A DNA stretch of 64,000 nucleotides. Origin: Thermodesulfobacteriaceae bacterium (GTDB lineage: Bacteria; Desulfobacterota; Thermodesulfobacteria; Thermodesulfobacteriales; Thermodesulfatatoraceae). Each line of letters begins with the position of its first letter. Position 1 is the stretch's first letter. The translations under genes and the position numbers were made by a program. This document shows, piece by piece, positions 51,173 through 61,311 of this stretch. The DNA lies in contig WGCA01000004.1 of the NCBI GenBank assembly GCA_015494065.1, forward strand, positions 1-64,000, read 5' to 3'. The notes under the pieces were generated by a model, which saw only the letters and a list, made by a program, of their open reading frames with translations, had not been told where the DNA came from and did not search any database.

Positions 51173-51751
51173 ATGCGTCCTGAAGATCTGAAAAATCTCC
51201 TCTTTGGTCTCACGCTGGTAGGTCTCTTAGCTTTAGCCTTTCAATATGTCACCGCCGAACGGGAAGAATTTCCGGGAGAGCTGCTTTATCGTGAAGGTAA
51301 TTATCGTCTGGAACACCAGGAATATGAGCGCGCCCTTGAATGTTTTAAAGAGGTCCAGAAGATAAATCCGAGTTATTATCCTGCTAAACTGGGTGAGGCC
51401 CTGGTTTATCTCCAGACAGAAAAATACCGTCAGGCGCGTTCCATCCTCGATGAACTCATTGAAGAACACCCTGATTTTGCCGAAGCCTGGGCCAACCGCG
51501 GGATTTTAAACGATAGGCAAGGTCGTTATCAGGAGGCTGTTAAAGATTACCGCAAAGCGCTCGAGTTAAAACCCGAGCTGGCCAAGGGGCCCGGTTTTTT
51601 CTACCGACTCCTTTATAACATTAAAGAAAAGCCTCCCACTATAGCCGACCGGCTCAAATACTTGGAAGCTGAGCTGGCCAAACCCCCGGAACAAAGGCTT
51701 TTGCGGGTACCAGAGCTTGACGCCAAACAACCCATCCAGAAGGGGAGCTAA
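51173..51751 (+). CDS. Membrane-anchored TPR protein
   Basis: This 192-residue protein has an N-terminal hydrophobic helix (about 8-24) and then TPR units: LLYREGNYRLEHQEYERALECFKEVQKINPSY, AKLGEALVYLQTEKYRQARSILDELIEEHPDF and AWANRGILNDRQGRYQEAVKDYRKALELKPEL. It likely scaffolds protein contacts in the periplasm or at the membrane. The function is not known. It comes just before the hydrolase gene (one base apart) and shares its transcript. Confidence 0.8.
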   Translation: MRPEDLKNLLFGLTLVGLLALAFQYVTAEREEFPGELLYREGNYRLEHQEYERALECFKEVQKINPSYYPAKLGEALVYLQTEKYRQARSILDELIEEHPDFAEAWANRGILNDRQGRYQEAVKDYRKALELKPELAKGPGFFYRLLYNIKEKPPTIADRLKYLEAELAKPPEQRLLRVPELDAKQPIQKGS

Positions 51752-51752
51752 A

Positions 51753-52301
51753 ATGAAAGATTTTTTGCACAATGAAGACCTTTTTCTCATGGTAATCGAC
51801 CCTCAGGAAAAGCTGATGGCAGTTATTGATGAGGCCGACCGGGTGGTCAAAAATATCTCTTTGCTCTTACGTCTGGCCGAGGTCTTCTCCCTTCCCGTCA
51901 TCCCCACCACCCAGTACGTAAAAGGCCTGGGGCCTTACGTAGCGCCGCTTAAAGAGCTTACAGAAAAATGCAAATTTTACGACAAGGTCGAATTTAGCGC
52001 CTTCAAAAACAAGGCCATCGCAGAGGCCTGCGCGGCTTTAGGGCGCAAAACACTTGTCCTCTGCGGGGTTGAGACCCACATTTGCGTTTATCAGACGGCA
52101 CTTTCGGCCAAACTTAACGGCTACGAAGTGGTGGTAGCAGCTGACGCCACCTCCTCCCGCACCAAGGCCAACATGGAATACGGTCTGGCCAGGTTAAGGG
52201 ACCTGGGGGCAGGCCTTTATTCCACGGAAATGATCATTTACGAACTACTGGAGCGGGCTGGCACCCCCGCCTTTAAGGCCCTCTTGCCTTACCTCAAATA
52301 G
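51753..52301 (+). CDS. Isochorismatase-like cysteine hydrolase
   Basis: This 182-residue protein has the catalytic triad pattern of the family: an Asp in LMVIDPQEKLM, a Lys in DKVEFSAF and the cysteine in LCGVETHICVYQTALSA. The ATG 51753 follows AGGGGAGC. The family covers nicotinamidases and amide hydrolases. The GVETHICV text is close to the YcaC/YwoC type, but the substrate is unknown. It abuts the exonuclease fusion gene. Confidence 0.82.
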   Translation: MKDFLHNEDLFLMVIDPQEKLMAVIDEADRVVKNISLLLRLAEVFSLPVIPTTQYVKGLGPYVAPLKELTEKCKFYDKVEFSAFKNKAIAEACAALGRKTLVLCGVETHICVYQTALSAKLNGYEVVVAADATSSRTKANMEYGLARLRDLGAGLYSTEMIIYELLERAGTPAFKALLPYLK

Positions 52302-53759
52302 ATGTTACCTGGCCGTTTAAGGTTAAGAACCAGTTTTATAATAGTTTGGTTAGGGGGGGTAATTTTGCCCTTTTTGGCAGGGCTTATCTGGCTCTATTTT
52401 CAGATCCCCTCTAAAGACGCACGTTTTACCTTTTATCTCTTTGTGTACGGGTTTGCCTACGCCTTTTGGTCCCTTTTCCTGATGATGCTTATTTACCGCG
52501 GTCCCCTTACGGAAATCAGGCGTTTGGCCCGCCAGGCCGAAATATTGGTTATGGAACACGCCCGCGATCTGGTAAGGGAAGAAGAGGCCCCAGGGCACTC
52601 TTTGGAGGCCCTGGCCAATTATCTGGAAAAACTCGGGGCCGCGTTTCGCAAACGATCCCTTGAGCTGGAACGCTTGGTCAAAGAAACTACCGCTCGGCTG
52701 AGACTCGAGAAAGACGTCCTTTCCCTTATCTTGCAAAACATTGCCGAAGCCGTCCTGGTAGTAAGTAAAGATTTTCGCATCGTGCTGGTCAACCCCGCAG
52801 CGGTGAGGCTTTTTGGTCCGGAAAAGGCCTTTTTAGGGGGCAGTGCCCTCTCCCTTTTTGAGCGCGATTTTTTGGTCTCCCTCTTTGAGAAATTGCAGAC
52901 CTCGGAGTGCAATTGCTTGCCGGTTCGGGTGAACAGTTTTAAGGGTTCGGCCTGCCTTTTGCGGGACGAAAATGGGACCGTGTTGGGTATGGTCCTTAGT
53001 TTTACTGCCCCGGCCTCGGCTGAGGCCGTACCAGCTAAAACGATAGAGGACCTTTCTAGTCTAAAGATTACCGAACGCCCTGAGGGTTGGCGCCCCATCG
53101 CCTACGATTTTGACCTCTTTGAAAGTATCCACCCAGGGGCTGAGCTGCTCAAAAAACCCCTTCGTGAGCTGGTCTATACGGCTTTTGACACGGAGACCAC
53201 TGGCCTTGAACCCTCTCGGGGCGACAGGATTGTGGCCATCGGGGCGGTAAGGATTGAGAAAGGAAAGATCTTAAAAGACGCCATTTTCCACACCCTGGTA
53301 AATCCCGAGCGTCCCATTCCCCCTTCCGCCACCAAAATCCACGGTATCACCGAGGAGATGGTAAAAGACAAGCCTCCCTTGCGAGAAGTGCTTCCCAAGT
53401 TCCTTGCCTTTTGCAGGGATACCGTACTGGTGGCCCACAACGCCGCCTTTGACCTTAAGTTTTTGGAAATTGAGGCCGAAAAGCTGGGACTTAAGATCGA
53501 TTTTCCCGTGGTGGATACCCTTTTTATTTCTTATGGTTTATTTGAGGAGTTTGAAGACCACAATTTGGACACCATCGCTGAAAAGTTGGGGATCCCGGTG
53601 GCGGGGCTTCACAGTGCCTTGGGAGACGCCTTTTTGACGGCGGAGATTTATCTTCGTTTTATTCCGCACTTGGAGCGGCGGGGTATCAAGACGCTGGAAG
53701 AGCTTTTTGCGTTTTGTCGCAAGATGTATGCCTTAAAGAAACTCCAACAACAATTTTAG
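52302..53759 (+). CDS. Membrane PAS-DEDDh exonuclease fusion protein
   Basis: This 485-residue protein has two membrane helices (about 11-33 and 43-65), a HAMP-like or coiled-coil linker (about 70-138), a PAS domain (about 140-235) and a DnaQ-type 3'-5' exonuclease. Exonuclease residues are intact: D296 and E298 in AFDTETTGLEP, D384 in HNAAFDLKFLE, H437 and D442 in LHSALGDAFLTAEIY. It is not a normal polymerase III epsilon subunit. Similar fusions are, as far as I recall, linked to SSS symporter-DUF294-Acs clusters. A signal-degrading role for the exonuclease is inference. Confidence 0.85.
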   Translation: MLPGRLRLRTSFIIVWLGGVILPFLAGLIWLYFQIPSKDARFTFYLFVYGFAYAFWSLFLMMLIYRGPLTEIRRLARQAEILVMEHARDLVREEEAPGHSLEALANYLEKLGAAFRKRSLELERLVKETTARLRLEKDVLSLILQNIAEAVLVVSKDFRIVLVNPAAVRLFGPEKAFLGGSALSLFERDFLVSLFEKLQTSECNCLPVRVNSFKGSACLLRDENGTVLGMVLSFTAPASAEAVPAKTIEDLSSLKITERPEGWRPIAYDFDLFESIHPGAELLKKPLRELVYTAFDTETTGLEPSRGDRIVAIGAVRIEKGKILKDAIFHTLVNPERPIPPSATKIHGITEEMVKDKPPLREVLPKFLAFCRDTVLVAHNAAFDLKFLEIEAEKLGLKIDFPVVDTLFISYGLFEEFEDHNLDTIAEKLGIPVAGLHSALGDAFLTAEIYLRFIPHLERRGIKTLEELFAFCRKMYALKKLQQQF

Positions 53760-53769
53760 GAGGCCGCCT

Positions 53770-55290
53770 GTGGCCGAAGCCATCCCCAAAGAAGACGATC
53801 TTTCTCTGGCTTTCGTTAAGAAGCGGCTAGAAGTAATGAATCGTTTAAACGTCTTTCCTTATCACGCTTCGGTGCGAGAGATCATGGTCTCCCCCGCTTA
53901 TTCCTGCCGGGTTGATTGTTCCATCCGGGAAGTGGCCAAAGAAATGGCGCGCAGACGTATTTCTTCAGCGGTGGTGGTAGACGGGCAAGGGCGGGTCGTG
54001 GGGATTATTACCGAACGGGACATCCTCGTCAAAGTCGTTTCCCGGGACACGGTGGATCCCGCCCGTACGCCGGCGGCGGCCATCATGAGTGCTCCGGCGA
54101 TCACCATTTCACCCAAAGACAAAGTTTACCGGGCCCTTAGTCTCCTAGCCCGTTACGGGATCAAACACTTACCCGTAGTAGAAGGGGGAAGGCTCGTAGG
54201 CATCGTTACCCTGCGTCATCTCCTTCGCCTGGCCCACCAGGAACCCCTCCTCATTATCGGCAAGATCGAGCTGGCCCAGAGTGCCGAGGAACTTGCCGAA
54301 GTAAAGGCCGAACTCCCGGCCATGGTGGCCAACCGCCTTTCAGCCGGTATTTCTGCCGTGGACACCATGACCATGCTCTCTCTCATTCATCAGGATCTTC
54401 ACCGCCGGGCCTTTGAACTGGCCCTTAAAGAGATGCCAGAGGCCCCCCCTGTTCCCTACTGTCTTTTTGTGACAGGCAGTCACGGACGGGGGGAGGCCTT
54501 ACTTGCGCCGGATCAGGACCATGGCCTGATCATCGCCGATTACCCCGACGCCCATTACGAAAAAATAGACGGCTATTTTCGGGAGCTGGCCACCAAATTT
54601 GGCCAAAACTTAGAAAAGATCGGTTATCCCCGCTGTCCTGGCTATATCATGAGCGAAAACCCCCTGTGGCGCAAACGTTACCAGGAATGGCTCAAGCAAT
54701 TCCTCATCTGGCTTGAGCTGGCCAGTTACCATACGGTGCGTTACTTGACTCTGGTCTTTGACGCCGCCCCGCTGATGGGCGATTTCCCCCTCTTTTTTGG
54801 TCTCAAACGATTTTTTCTGGAAAAGATTCAGGAGTACCACAACGTCATTCGCCAGATGTTCGAAGAAGAGGCAGGCCATAAGGTACCTTTGGGCATGTTC
54901 AATAAATTTATCGTAGAAAAAGAAGGGCCGCATAAGGGTCAGCTCCACCTGAAACGCAGCGGCCTCATTTTTGTGGTGGAGGCCGCCCGGGTGCTCTGCT
55001 TAAAAGAGGGAATTGCCGAAGTCTCGACCCTTGACCGGATAAAGGCCCTCAAAGAGAGGCATTTTATTTCCGCTCAAGACGCCGAATACGCCGAACACGC
55101 CTTCCATATCCTGGTACACTACGCCTTGCAGACCCAGGTCCAGCATTGGCAAAAGGGCGAACCGGTAAGCTACTGGCTGAATCCCCAAGAACTCTCTGCC
55201 CATGACCGCGATATGCTCCGTTACGCCTTTCAGGCCATCAAGCGTCTCAAAGATCTGGTTGAGTCAGCCTTTGGGTATCTAATTCTTTAA
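53770..55290 (+). CDS. CBS-pair, DUF294 nucleotidyltransferase-like signalling protein
   Basis: This 506-residue protein starts at GTG after AGGAGG. It has two CBS domains (about 33-95 and 102-160) that may bind adenosine nucleotides, then a DUF294 putative nucleotidyltransferase core with GSHGRGE (236-242) and DQD (248-250), as in GlnD-like enzymes, and a helical C-terminal domain. Such proteins are commonly encoded near acetate symporters and acetyl-CoA synthetase. The target is unknown. It may sense the adenylate state and modify a partner. It lies 10 bases after the exonuclease gene. Confidence 0.87.
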   Translation: MAEAIPKEDDLSLAFVKKRLEVMNRLNVFPYHASVREIMVSPAYSCRVDCSIREVAKEMARRRISSAVVVDGQGRVVGIITERDILVKVVSRDTVDPARTPAAAIMSAPAITISPKDKVYRALSLLARYGIKHLPVVEGGRLVGIVTLRHLLRLAHQEPLLIIGKIELAQSAEELAEVKAELPAMVANRLSAGISAVDTMTMLSLIHQDLHRRAFELALKEMPEAPPVPYCLFVTGSHGRGEALLAPDQDHGLIIADYPDAHYEKIDGYFRELATKFGQNLEKIGYPRCPGYIMSENPLWRKRYQEWLKQFLIWLELASYHTVRYLTLVFDAAPLMGDFPLFFGLKRFFLEKIQEYHNVIRQMFEEEAGHKVPLGMFNKFIVEKEGPHKGQLHLKRSGLIFVVEAARVLCLKEGIAEVSTLDRIKALKERHFISAQDAEYAEHAFHILVHYALQTQVQHWQKGEPVSYWLNPQELSAHDRDMLRYAFQAIKRLKDLVESAFGYLIL

Positions 55291-55395
55291 AGAAGTTTTT
55301 TAAATTTTCTGAATTTATAGCCTCTCCAAAGGGGGTTCACACGTCGTCCAAAATTTGCTATGCAGTGCAAAACAAGACTTAAGGGGAGGTGTGTG

Positions 55396-56694
55396 ATGAA
55401 ATTTTTAAAATGGTTGGTCTTTTTATTAGTTATCTGGTGTTTGACCACGGTAAAGGTGGTGGCGGCTGAAGATCCGGAGGCTTTAAAAGCCCAGATTGAG
55501 GCCTTAAAGAGGCAGATGGCGGAGATGCAGGCCCAGATGCAGGCCCAGATCGAGGCCTTGCAGAAGAAATTAGAACAAGTTCAGGCCCAGGGAGTGGCCC
55601 CTAAGGTGGTGGCCAAAGAGGCCCGGCCGGTTTTCAGTAAAAAGGACACCGAATGGCTTCTTTACGGCAAAATTAAGACAGATTTTCAATACGACACCGC
55701 CAAATTTAATTATTACAAAGACTTCTTGGGGGCGGTGGCCAATAGGGTAACCAATCCAGATTACAAGAACGATTCCACCAACTTCAACCCCCGAGATACT
55801 CGTTTTGGTTTCTGGGCCGCCCACAAGGAAGGCGACTGGCTGGTGAAGGGCCGCTTTGAAATCGACTTTTACGGGACTAACGCGGGTAATAATTTGATTC
55901 CCCGTATGAGGCTTGCTTACGCCAGTATTACCAACGTTTCTACCAAGACCAGTGTTTTAATCGGGCAGGACTGGATTCCTATCGCCCGTCTGAACCCCAG
56001 CACCATCGACTTTGGTATTTTGTCGGCAGCCGGAAACCTCTGGTGGCGGGTACCTCAGCTCACCGTCCGCCAGAAGGCCTTTGATAATTTTGAATTTTTG
56101 GTCTCGCTCATGAAGCACCGGCGTATAGATACCGGAAGCGAAGATCGGATGCCCTGGCTCCTGGGTCGTGTGGCGTACAGCGGTGGTATCCTTGGAGCGG
56201 GCAACATGGTGGCCATCGGAGCCGGTTACCGGCACGCCAGCTACGGTACTAACAATTCCGACAATTTTGACCGCTATCTCGTAGTGGGTGAATGGAAGTT
56301 TGCCTTTCTGGACAAAAAACTTATCTTCAAAGGTGAAGCCTGGTGGGGTAAAGGAGTCGGGCGGAATTTCCTCCGTTACGAGCTTGACGTAGCCCGGGAT
56401 GGTTCGGCGGCCGAAGCCTATGGTGGTTGGGCTGATATTACCTGGAAGTTTGCCCCGCGCTGGTCGGCTACCATCGGGGCCGGTTTTGATAACCCCAACA
56501 ACAGCGATATGCCGCCGGTAACCGAGATGTCTGACCGGCAGTTTACCAAAAATACCCAGTACTACGCCAACGTCTGGTATCAGCTCACCAGGCCCTTGAA
56601 GCTTGGTTTTGAGGTAATCCACGTTGAGACCGAACGTTATGACTACACTGATACTGGAAACCGCTTCCAGTTTTCCATGCAATATCTCTTCTAA
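55396..56694 (+). CDS. Outer-membrane porin with N-terminal coiled coil (DcaP-like)
   Basis: This 432-residue protein has a signal peptide (about 1-23, ending VVAAE), a coiled coil rich in Gln, Ala and Met (EALKAQIEALKRQMAEMQAQM, about 25-60) and a beta barrel that ends in Phe (FSMQYLF). The plan matches trimeric DcaP-like porins. The ATG 55396 follows GGGGAGG. Its place between the acetate regulation genes and acs suggests that it lets the same substrate through the outer membrane. A clear terminator follows. Confidence 0.83.
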   Translation: MKFLKWLVFLLVIWCLTTVKVVAAEDPEALKAQIEALKRQMAEMQAQMQAQIEALQKKLEQVQAQGVAPKVVAKEARPVFSKKDTEWLLYGKIKTDFQYDTAKFNYYKDFLGAVANRVTNPDYKNDSTNFNPRDTRFGFWAAHKEGDWLVKGRFEIDFYGTNAGNNLIPRMRLAYASITNVSTKTSVLIGQDWIPIARLNPSTIDFGILSAAGNLWWRVPQLTVRQKAFDNFEFLVSLMKHRRIDTGSEDRMPWLLGRVAYSGGILGAGNMVAIGAGYRHASYGTNNSDNFDRYLVVGEWKFAFLDKKLIFKGEAWWGKGVGRNFLRYELDVARDGSAAEAYGGWADITWKFAPRWSATIGAGFDNPNNSDMPPVTEMSDRQFTKNTQYYANVWYQLTRPLKLGFEVIHVETERYDYTDTGNRFQFSMQYLF

Positions 56695-56711
56695 GGGCGC
56701 TGAGGGTCAGA

Positions 56712-56737
56712 AAGGGGGTAGCTAAGGCTACCCCCTT
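56712..56737 (+). terminator. Terminator of the porin gene
   Basis: GGGGGTAGC pairs with GCTACCCCC around TAAG, followed by TTAATTTTG. It precedes the acs ribosome site GAGGAGG. Confidence 0.8.
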
Positions 56738-56767
56738 AATTTTGATATTACTCGAGGAGGTGAAGAG

Positions 56768-58759
56768 ATGCCTGAACCCACCAAAATTGAAAGTGTCTTG
56801 AAAGAAGAGCGTATTTTTTATCCACCACAGGAGGGGCGGGACGAAGCTTACGTCAGTTCCAAGTTCGATTACGAAGAAATTTACCGTTACTCCCTGGAAG
56901 ACCCGGATGGTTTCTGGAGCGAACGGGCTAAAGAGCTCATTACCTGGTTTAAGCTTTGGGACCGTACTTGTTACTGGGATTTCCACAAGCCGGAAATCCG
57001 CTGGTTTGAAGGTGGTAAACTAAACGCCTGTTACAACTGCCTGGACCGTCATCTCACGGAAGCCACCAAAAACAAGGCCGCCATCATCTGGCAGGGTGAG
57101 CCGGACGAAGAGGTGAGGGTCTACACCTACCAGATGCTCCACCGGGAAGTCTGCCGCTTTGCTAACGTGCTCAAAAAGCTCGGTATCAAAAAGGGTGACC
57201 GGGTAGCCATCTACCTTCCCATGATCCCGGAACTTCCTATCGTGATGTTGGCCTGCGCCCGCATCGGGGCGATTCACTCCGTGGTCTTCGGGGGCTTTTC
57301 CGCCGAAAGCCTGAAAACCAGGATTCAGGACTGTGAAGCTAAACTCTTGATTACTGCTGACGGTTACTGGCGGGCAGGGCGTAAGATCGAGGCCAAAAAG
57401 AACGCCGACGCCGCCTTAAAGGATTGTCCCACCGTAGAAAAATGTATCGTGGTCAAGCGTCTGGGTCTTGACATCAATTGGGTGGAAGGGCGCGATATCT
57501 GGTATCACGAAGCCATTAACGCCGAAGACATTGAAGACTGGTGTCCGTGTGAAGAGATGGACGCGGAAGACATCCTTTTTATCCTCTATACCTCCGGTTC
57601 AACCGGAAAACCCAAAGGGGTCTTCCACACCACGGGAGGCTATTTAGTCTACGTGGCCCATACCCTTCAGTGGGTCTTTGACCTCAAGCCTGAAGATATC
57701 TTTTGGTGCACCGCTGATATCGGCTGGATCACCGGTCATTCCTATATCGTTTACGGGCCTCTGTCTCTCGGCGCTACCGAGATCATGTATGAAGGAGTAC
57801 CCACTTATCCGCACCCGGGCCGTTTCTGGGAACTGTGTCAGAAATTTAAAGTGACCCTTTTTTATACGGCCCCCACGGTCATTCGGGCCCTGATGAGGGA
57901 AGGGGACGAGTGGCCCCACAAATATGATCTTTCTTCTTTGAGGATCTTGGGCTCGGTGGGTGAACCGATCAACCCCGAGGCCTGGCTCTGGTATCACAAG
58001 CACGTAGGCCGTAGTCGCTGCCCCATCGTAGATACCTGGTGGCAAACGGAAACTGGGGGCTTTTTGATTTCTCCCTTACCATACGCCATTCCTCAAAAGC
58101 CGGGTTCTGCCACCGTGCCCCTACCAGGGGTGGAACCCATCATTTTGAAAGATGACGGTACCCCGGCAGGGGTAAACGAGGGTGGGCACCTCTGCATGAA
58201 AAGGGCCTGGCCTGGGATGCTTAGAGGGGTATGGGGGGATCCCCAAAGGTTTAAAGACGTTTATTTCAGCCGGTTCCCTGGTTATTACTACACGGGTGAC
58301 GGGGCCAAACGGGACGAAGACGGCTACTACTGGATCATGGGCCGGCTGGATGACGTGATCAATGTCTCCGGTCACCGTCTCGGGACCATGGAGCTTGAGT
58401 CCGCCCTGGTGGCCCACCCGGCGGTAGCCGAGGCGGCGGTGATTGGTATTCCCCACGAAGTAAAAGGAGAGACCATTTACGCCTTTGTCATCCTCAAGGA
58501 AGGCTATGAGCCTTCTGATGAACTCAGGCAGGAACTCAAACAACACATGCGCAAGGTGATCGGTCCCATTGCCACTCCCGAATACATCCAGTTCGTCTCC
58601 GGGCTACCCAAGACCAGGAGCGGAAAGATCATGCGTCGAATCTTGCGGAAAATCGCCACCGGTCAGTACGAAGACCTGGGTGATACCTCAACGCTCGCTG
58701 ATCCGTCCGTAATTGACGAACTCATCAAGGGCCGGGAAGAATTGATGGGCAAGAAATAA
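56768..58759 (+). CDS. acs: Acetyl-CoA synthetase
   Basis: This 663-residue AMP-forming enzyme activates acetate. Motifs: N-terminal [10 protein letters not shown]-loop-like [21 protein letters not shown], the ATP-site [17 protein letters not shown] and the acetylation lysine motif RSGKIMRR near residue 620. The W in the WWQTE stretch, which limits the acyl pocket to acetate, is present. The length is normal. Position after the symporter, signalling genes and porin makes an acetate-uptake and activation module. It is followed by a terminator shared with rimM. Confidence 0.96.
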   Translation: MPEPTKIESVLKEERIFYPPQEGRDEAYVSSKFDYEEIYRYSLEDPDGFWSERAKELITWFKLWDRTCYWDFHKPEIRWFEGGKLNACYNCLDRHLTEATKNKAAIIWQGEPDEEVRVYTYQMLHREVCRFANVLKKLGIKKGDRVAIYLPMIPELPIVMLACARIGAIHSVVFGGFSAESLKTRIQDCEAKLLITADGYWRAGRKIEAKKNADAALKDCPTVEKCIVVKRLGLDINWVEGRDIWYHEAINAEDIEDWCPCEEMDAEDILFILYTSGSTGKPKGVFHTTGGYLVYVAHTLQWVFDLKPEDIFWCTADIGWITGHSYIVYGPLSLGATEIMYEGVPTYPHPGRFWELCQKFKVTLFYTAPTVIRALMREGDEWPHKYDLSSLRILGSVGEPINPEAWLWYHKHVGRSRCPIVDTWWQTETGGFLISPLPYAIPQKPGSATVPLPGVEPIILKDDGTPAGVNEGGHLCMKRAWPGMLRGVWGDPQRFKDVYFSRFPGYYYTGDGAKRDEDGYYWIMGRLDDVINVSGHRLGTMELESALVAHPAVAEAAVIGIPHEVKGETIYAFVILKEGYEPSDELRQELKQHMRKVIGPIATPEYIQFVSGLPKTRSGKIMRRILRKIATGQYEDLGDTSTLADPSVIDELIKGREELMGKK

Positions 58760-58780
58760 AAGACCTGGCTGAGATGCTTT

Positions 58781-58809
58781 AAAAGCGGGCCCAATGGGCC
58801 CGCTTTTTT
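58781..58809. terminator. Bidirectional terminator between acs and rimM
   Basis: AAAAGCGGGCCC pairs with GGGCCCGCTTTT around AAT. T runs on both strands let it end both converging transcripts. Confidence 0.88.
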
Positions 58810-59336
58810 TATTCTTGAACTTCTAGGAGGTCAGGCGAGGGGGTCGTTTCGATAACGCCGGCCTTTAGATCGATTTTTTTAATGATTTCTTCGATCATGG
58901 GGAGGTATACGCTTTTACCCCCTGGTCCTTTGACTTCGAGCAGATCGTAAGGGCCCACCGGCATTACCCCCGCCACTTCTCCCAATATTTTTCCGTCAGG
59001 CAAGACAACCTTGAGTCCCAAAAGTTCATAAACGTAATATTCGTCTTCTTCTGGAGGAGGTAGATCGGAAAGCTCCACGAAAAGGTCAACGTCGTGGAGG
59101 AGTTCCGCCTTTTCACGGTGGTCTATCCCTTCAAATTTGATCAGGAACCCCCCTCCTGGCGCAGGCCTTATCTGCTGGGGTTTTAACGGTTTGAATTCCT
59201 TTTGGCCTACCCGCTGGAAAAAGAGGGGGATCTCGCGGATGATTTCGGGGTTTTTAATGAGAAAGGGGAGGATTTTTACCTCCCCTTTCATGCCGTGGGC
59301 CCGGGTAATCTTCCCTATCCGGACCTTACGAGACAT
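58809..59336 (-). CDS. rimM: Ribosome maturation factor RimM
   Basis: This 175-residue protein helps 30S maturation. It has the RimM start VRIGKITRAHGMKGEVKILPF and the PRC-barrel half YVYELLGLKVVLPDGKILGEVAGVMPVG, YDLLEVKG and YLPMIEEIIKKID. It is the last gene of the rpsP-khpA-rimM group. The genes trmD and rplS, which usually follow, are not here because a terminator comes straight after. Confidence 0.93.
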   Translation of the reverse strand: MSRKVRIGKITRAHGMKGEVKILPFLIKNPEIIREIPLFFQRVGQKEFKPLKPQQIRPAPGGGFLIKFEGIDHREKAELLHDVDLFVELSDLPPPEEDEYYVYELLGLKVVLPDGKILGEVAGVMPVGPYDLLEVKGPGGKSVYLPMIEEIIKKIDLKAGVIETTPSPDLLEVQE

Positions 59337-59341
59337 CAAGC

Positions 59342-59581
59342 CTATTCGATGATTTCCAGTACAGCCCGTTTACGAAGTTTGGTGGAGGCCGCACTCAAGA
59401 TAGTCCTCATAGCGCGGGCCGTGCGCCCCTGTTTTCCAATAACCTTGCCCAAATCTTCTTTCGCTACCTTGAGTTCAATAACCACGGTTTGTTCTCCTTC
59501 AATTTCCCTCACCTGTACCGCCTCAGGGTTGTCCACCAAGGCCTTGGCGATCTCTTCGATAAGGTCTTTGAGCTTTCCCAT
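59342..59581 (-). CDS. khpA: KH-domain RNA-binding protein KhpA
   Basis: This 79-residue protein is one KH domain with the signature [18 protein letters not shown] (GxxG loop GKQG). KhpA proteins bind RNA and are regularly encoded between rpsP and rimM, as here. Role in RNA regulation or ribosome assembly is known only in outline. Its start follows AGGGAGG. The stop lies 5 bases before rimM. Confidence 0.93.
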   Translation of the reverse strand: MGKLKDLIEEIAKALVDNPEAVQVREIEGEQTVVIELKVAKEDLGKVIGKQGRTARAMRTILSAASTKLRKRAVLEIIE

Positions 59582-59646
59582 AATTAACCTCCCTCTAGAG
59601 CTTTCATCAGCACAAATATAGACATCCTACCTGGTCCGTGCCACCC

Positions 59647-59898
59647 CTAGTTATGATTAAGTAAACCACTGCGCTTCAGTAACGCCCGCACCGTTTCGGT
59701 AGGTTCTGCCCCGCGGGCCAACCATTTTTTGACCTTTTCTGGGTCAACCTTGAATTCGTAAGGTTCTTTCAACGGATCATAATAACCCAGAATTTCTAAA
59801 AATTTTCCGTCACGGGGAGCCGAGGCCTCAGCTGCTACTACCCGATAAAAAGGGCGGTTACGTCTTCCCCGGCGCATAAGCCTGATCCTGATTGCCAC
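59647..59898 (-). CDS. rpsP: 30S ribosomal protein S16
   Basis: This 83-residue ribosomal protein has the family opening MAIRIRLMRRGRRNRPFYRVVAAEASAPRDGKFLEILGYYDP and a C-terminal half with EPTETVRALLKRSGLL. It is complete and of normal length. AAGGAGG precedes it. It follows ffh by 34 bases, as in many bacteria. Confidence 0.97.
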   Translation of the reverse strand: MAIRIRLMRRGRRNRPFYRVVAAEASAPRDGKFLEILGYYDPLKEPYEFKVDPEKVKKWLARGAEPTETVRALLKRSGLLNHN

Positions 59899-59932
59899 CT
59901 TCCTTCACCTCCTTCAAGGGATTGGGCCATAT

Positions 59933-61261
59933 TTACATGCCAAAAAGGTTTCGGGCAAGGGCCTGGAGCCCACCTTTTTTCTTCATGCGTTTAAAAAGGC
60001 GCCGCATCTCTTCGTAACTCTTTAACAGGCGGTTTACGTCCTGCACCGTGGTGCCGCTGCCTTTGGCGATCCTCCTTTTACGACTGGCGTTAATAATTTT
60101 GGGGTTGCGCCTTTCTTGCGGGGTCATGGAGTTAATAATGGCTTCCATGCGCACCAATTCCCGCTCATCAAAGGGGAGATTTTTGAGTTTGTTGCCAAGG
60201 CCGGGAATCAATTTGAGGATATTTTCCAACGACCCCAGCCTTTTCATCTGGCGGATCTGTTCCCTCAGGTCCTCCAGGGTGAAGGCCTCCCTTTTGAGTT
60301 TTTCTTGGAGTTCTTTGGCCTTTTTCAAGTCAAAGGCTTCCTGGGCTTTTTCGATAAGGGAAAGCACGTCCCCCATGCCTAGGATGCGGGAGGCCATCCG
60401 GTCCGGGTGGAAGACTTCAAGAGCGTCCAGCTTCTCCCCGGTACCCAAAAATTTTATGGGACAACCTGTGACCGCCCGAATGGAAAGAGCCGCCCCTCCC
60501 CGGGCGTCTCCTTCAACCTTGGTGAGGATGACTCCGGTCAGGCCCACTTTTTCGTGGAAATTTTTGGCGATATTTACCGCGTCTTGACCGGTCATCGCGT
60601 CTGCCACCAGCAGGACCTCCCGGGGCGCTATCGCCTCTTTAATTTCCTGGACCTCTTGCATCATGGCTTCGTCGATATGCAAGCGCCCGGCGGTGTCGAT
60701 AATGGCGACGTCATAGCCCTTGGCTTTGGCCTCGGCCAGGGCTTTTTTGACGATCTCTACGGGTTTTTCTTGAGGATCAGTTTCAAAGCAGGGTACCCCT
60801 ACCTGACGGGCCAGGGTCTTCAGCTGGTCTATGGCCGCGGGGCGGTAAACGTCAGCCGGGACAAGAAAGGGCTTAAGCCCCTTTTTCTTCAAAAATTTGG
60901 CCAATTTGGCCGCGCTGGTGGTCTTACCGGAGCCCTGAAGCCCTACCAAAAGAATGGGGATGGGTCTGGGCCCGGTAAGGTTAAGGGGAACCGCCTGGTC
61001 GCCTAAGGTGTGTACTAATTCTTCGTGGACGATTTTTATCAGCTGTTGAGCCGGGGTGAGGCTCTCCATGACCTCCGCCCCCAGGGCCCGTTCCTTTACC
61101 CGGTTGATAAAATCTTTGACTACCCGGAAATGGACGTCCGCCTCCAGCAGGGCCAGACGGACTTCCCTGAGCCCCTTTTCCACGTCGCTCTGGGTAAGTT
61201 TTCCCTTACCCCTTAAGCGTTTAAAGGTGCTTTCTAAGCGTTCGCTTAGATTTTCAAACAA
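59933..61261 (-). CDS. ffh: Signal recognition particle protein Ffh
   Basis: This 442-residue GTPase carries the N domain ([22 protein letters not shown]), G1 [10 protein letters not shown]3 DTAGRL, G4 [10 protein letters not shown] and the methionine-rich M domain that binds 4.5S RNA and signal sequences (end [26 protein letters not shown]). It targets membrane proteins to the translocon. I chose the TTG at 61261, because AGAGGGG is 8 bases before it and homologues begin at this point. A longer frame to 61321 would add a non-conserved extension. Confidence 0.94.
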   Translation of the reverse strand: MFENLSERLESTFKRLRGKGKLTQSDVEKGLREVRLALLEADVHFRVVKDFINRVKERALGAEVMESLTPAQQLIKIVHEELVHTLGDQAVPLNLTGPRPIPILLVGLQGSGKTTSAAKLAKFLKKKGLKPFLVPADVYRPAAIDQLKTLARQVGVPCFETDPQEKPVEIVKKALAEAKAKGYDVAIIDTAGRLHIDEAMMQEVQEIKEAIAPREVLLVADAMTGQDAVNIAKNFHEKVGLTGVILTKVEGDARGGAALSIRAVTGCPIKFLGTGEKLDALEVFHPDRMASRILGMGDVLSLIEKAQEAFDLKKAKELQEKLKREAFTLEDLREQIRQMKRLGSLENILKLIPGLGNKLKNLPFDERELVRMEAIINSMTPQERRNPKIINASRKRRIAKGSGTTVQDVNRLLKSYEEMRRLFKRMKKKGGLQALARNLFGM

Positions 61262-61311
61262 GAAAGACCCCTCTTTTTGTGATTTTGCCAAAACTTTAAC
61301 TTGAAAAGCCT

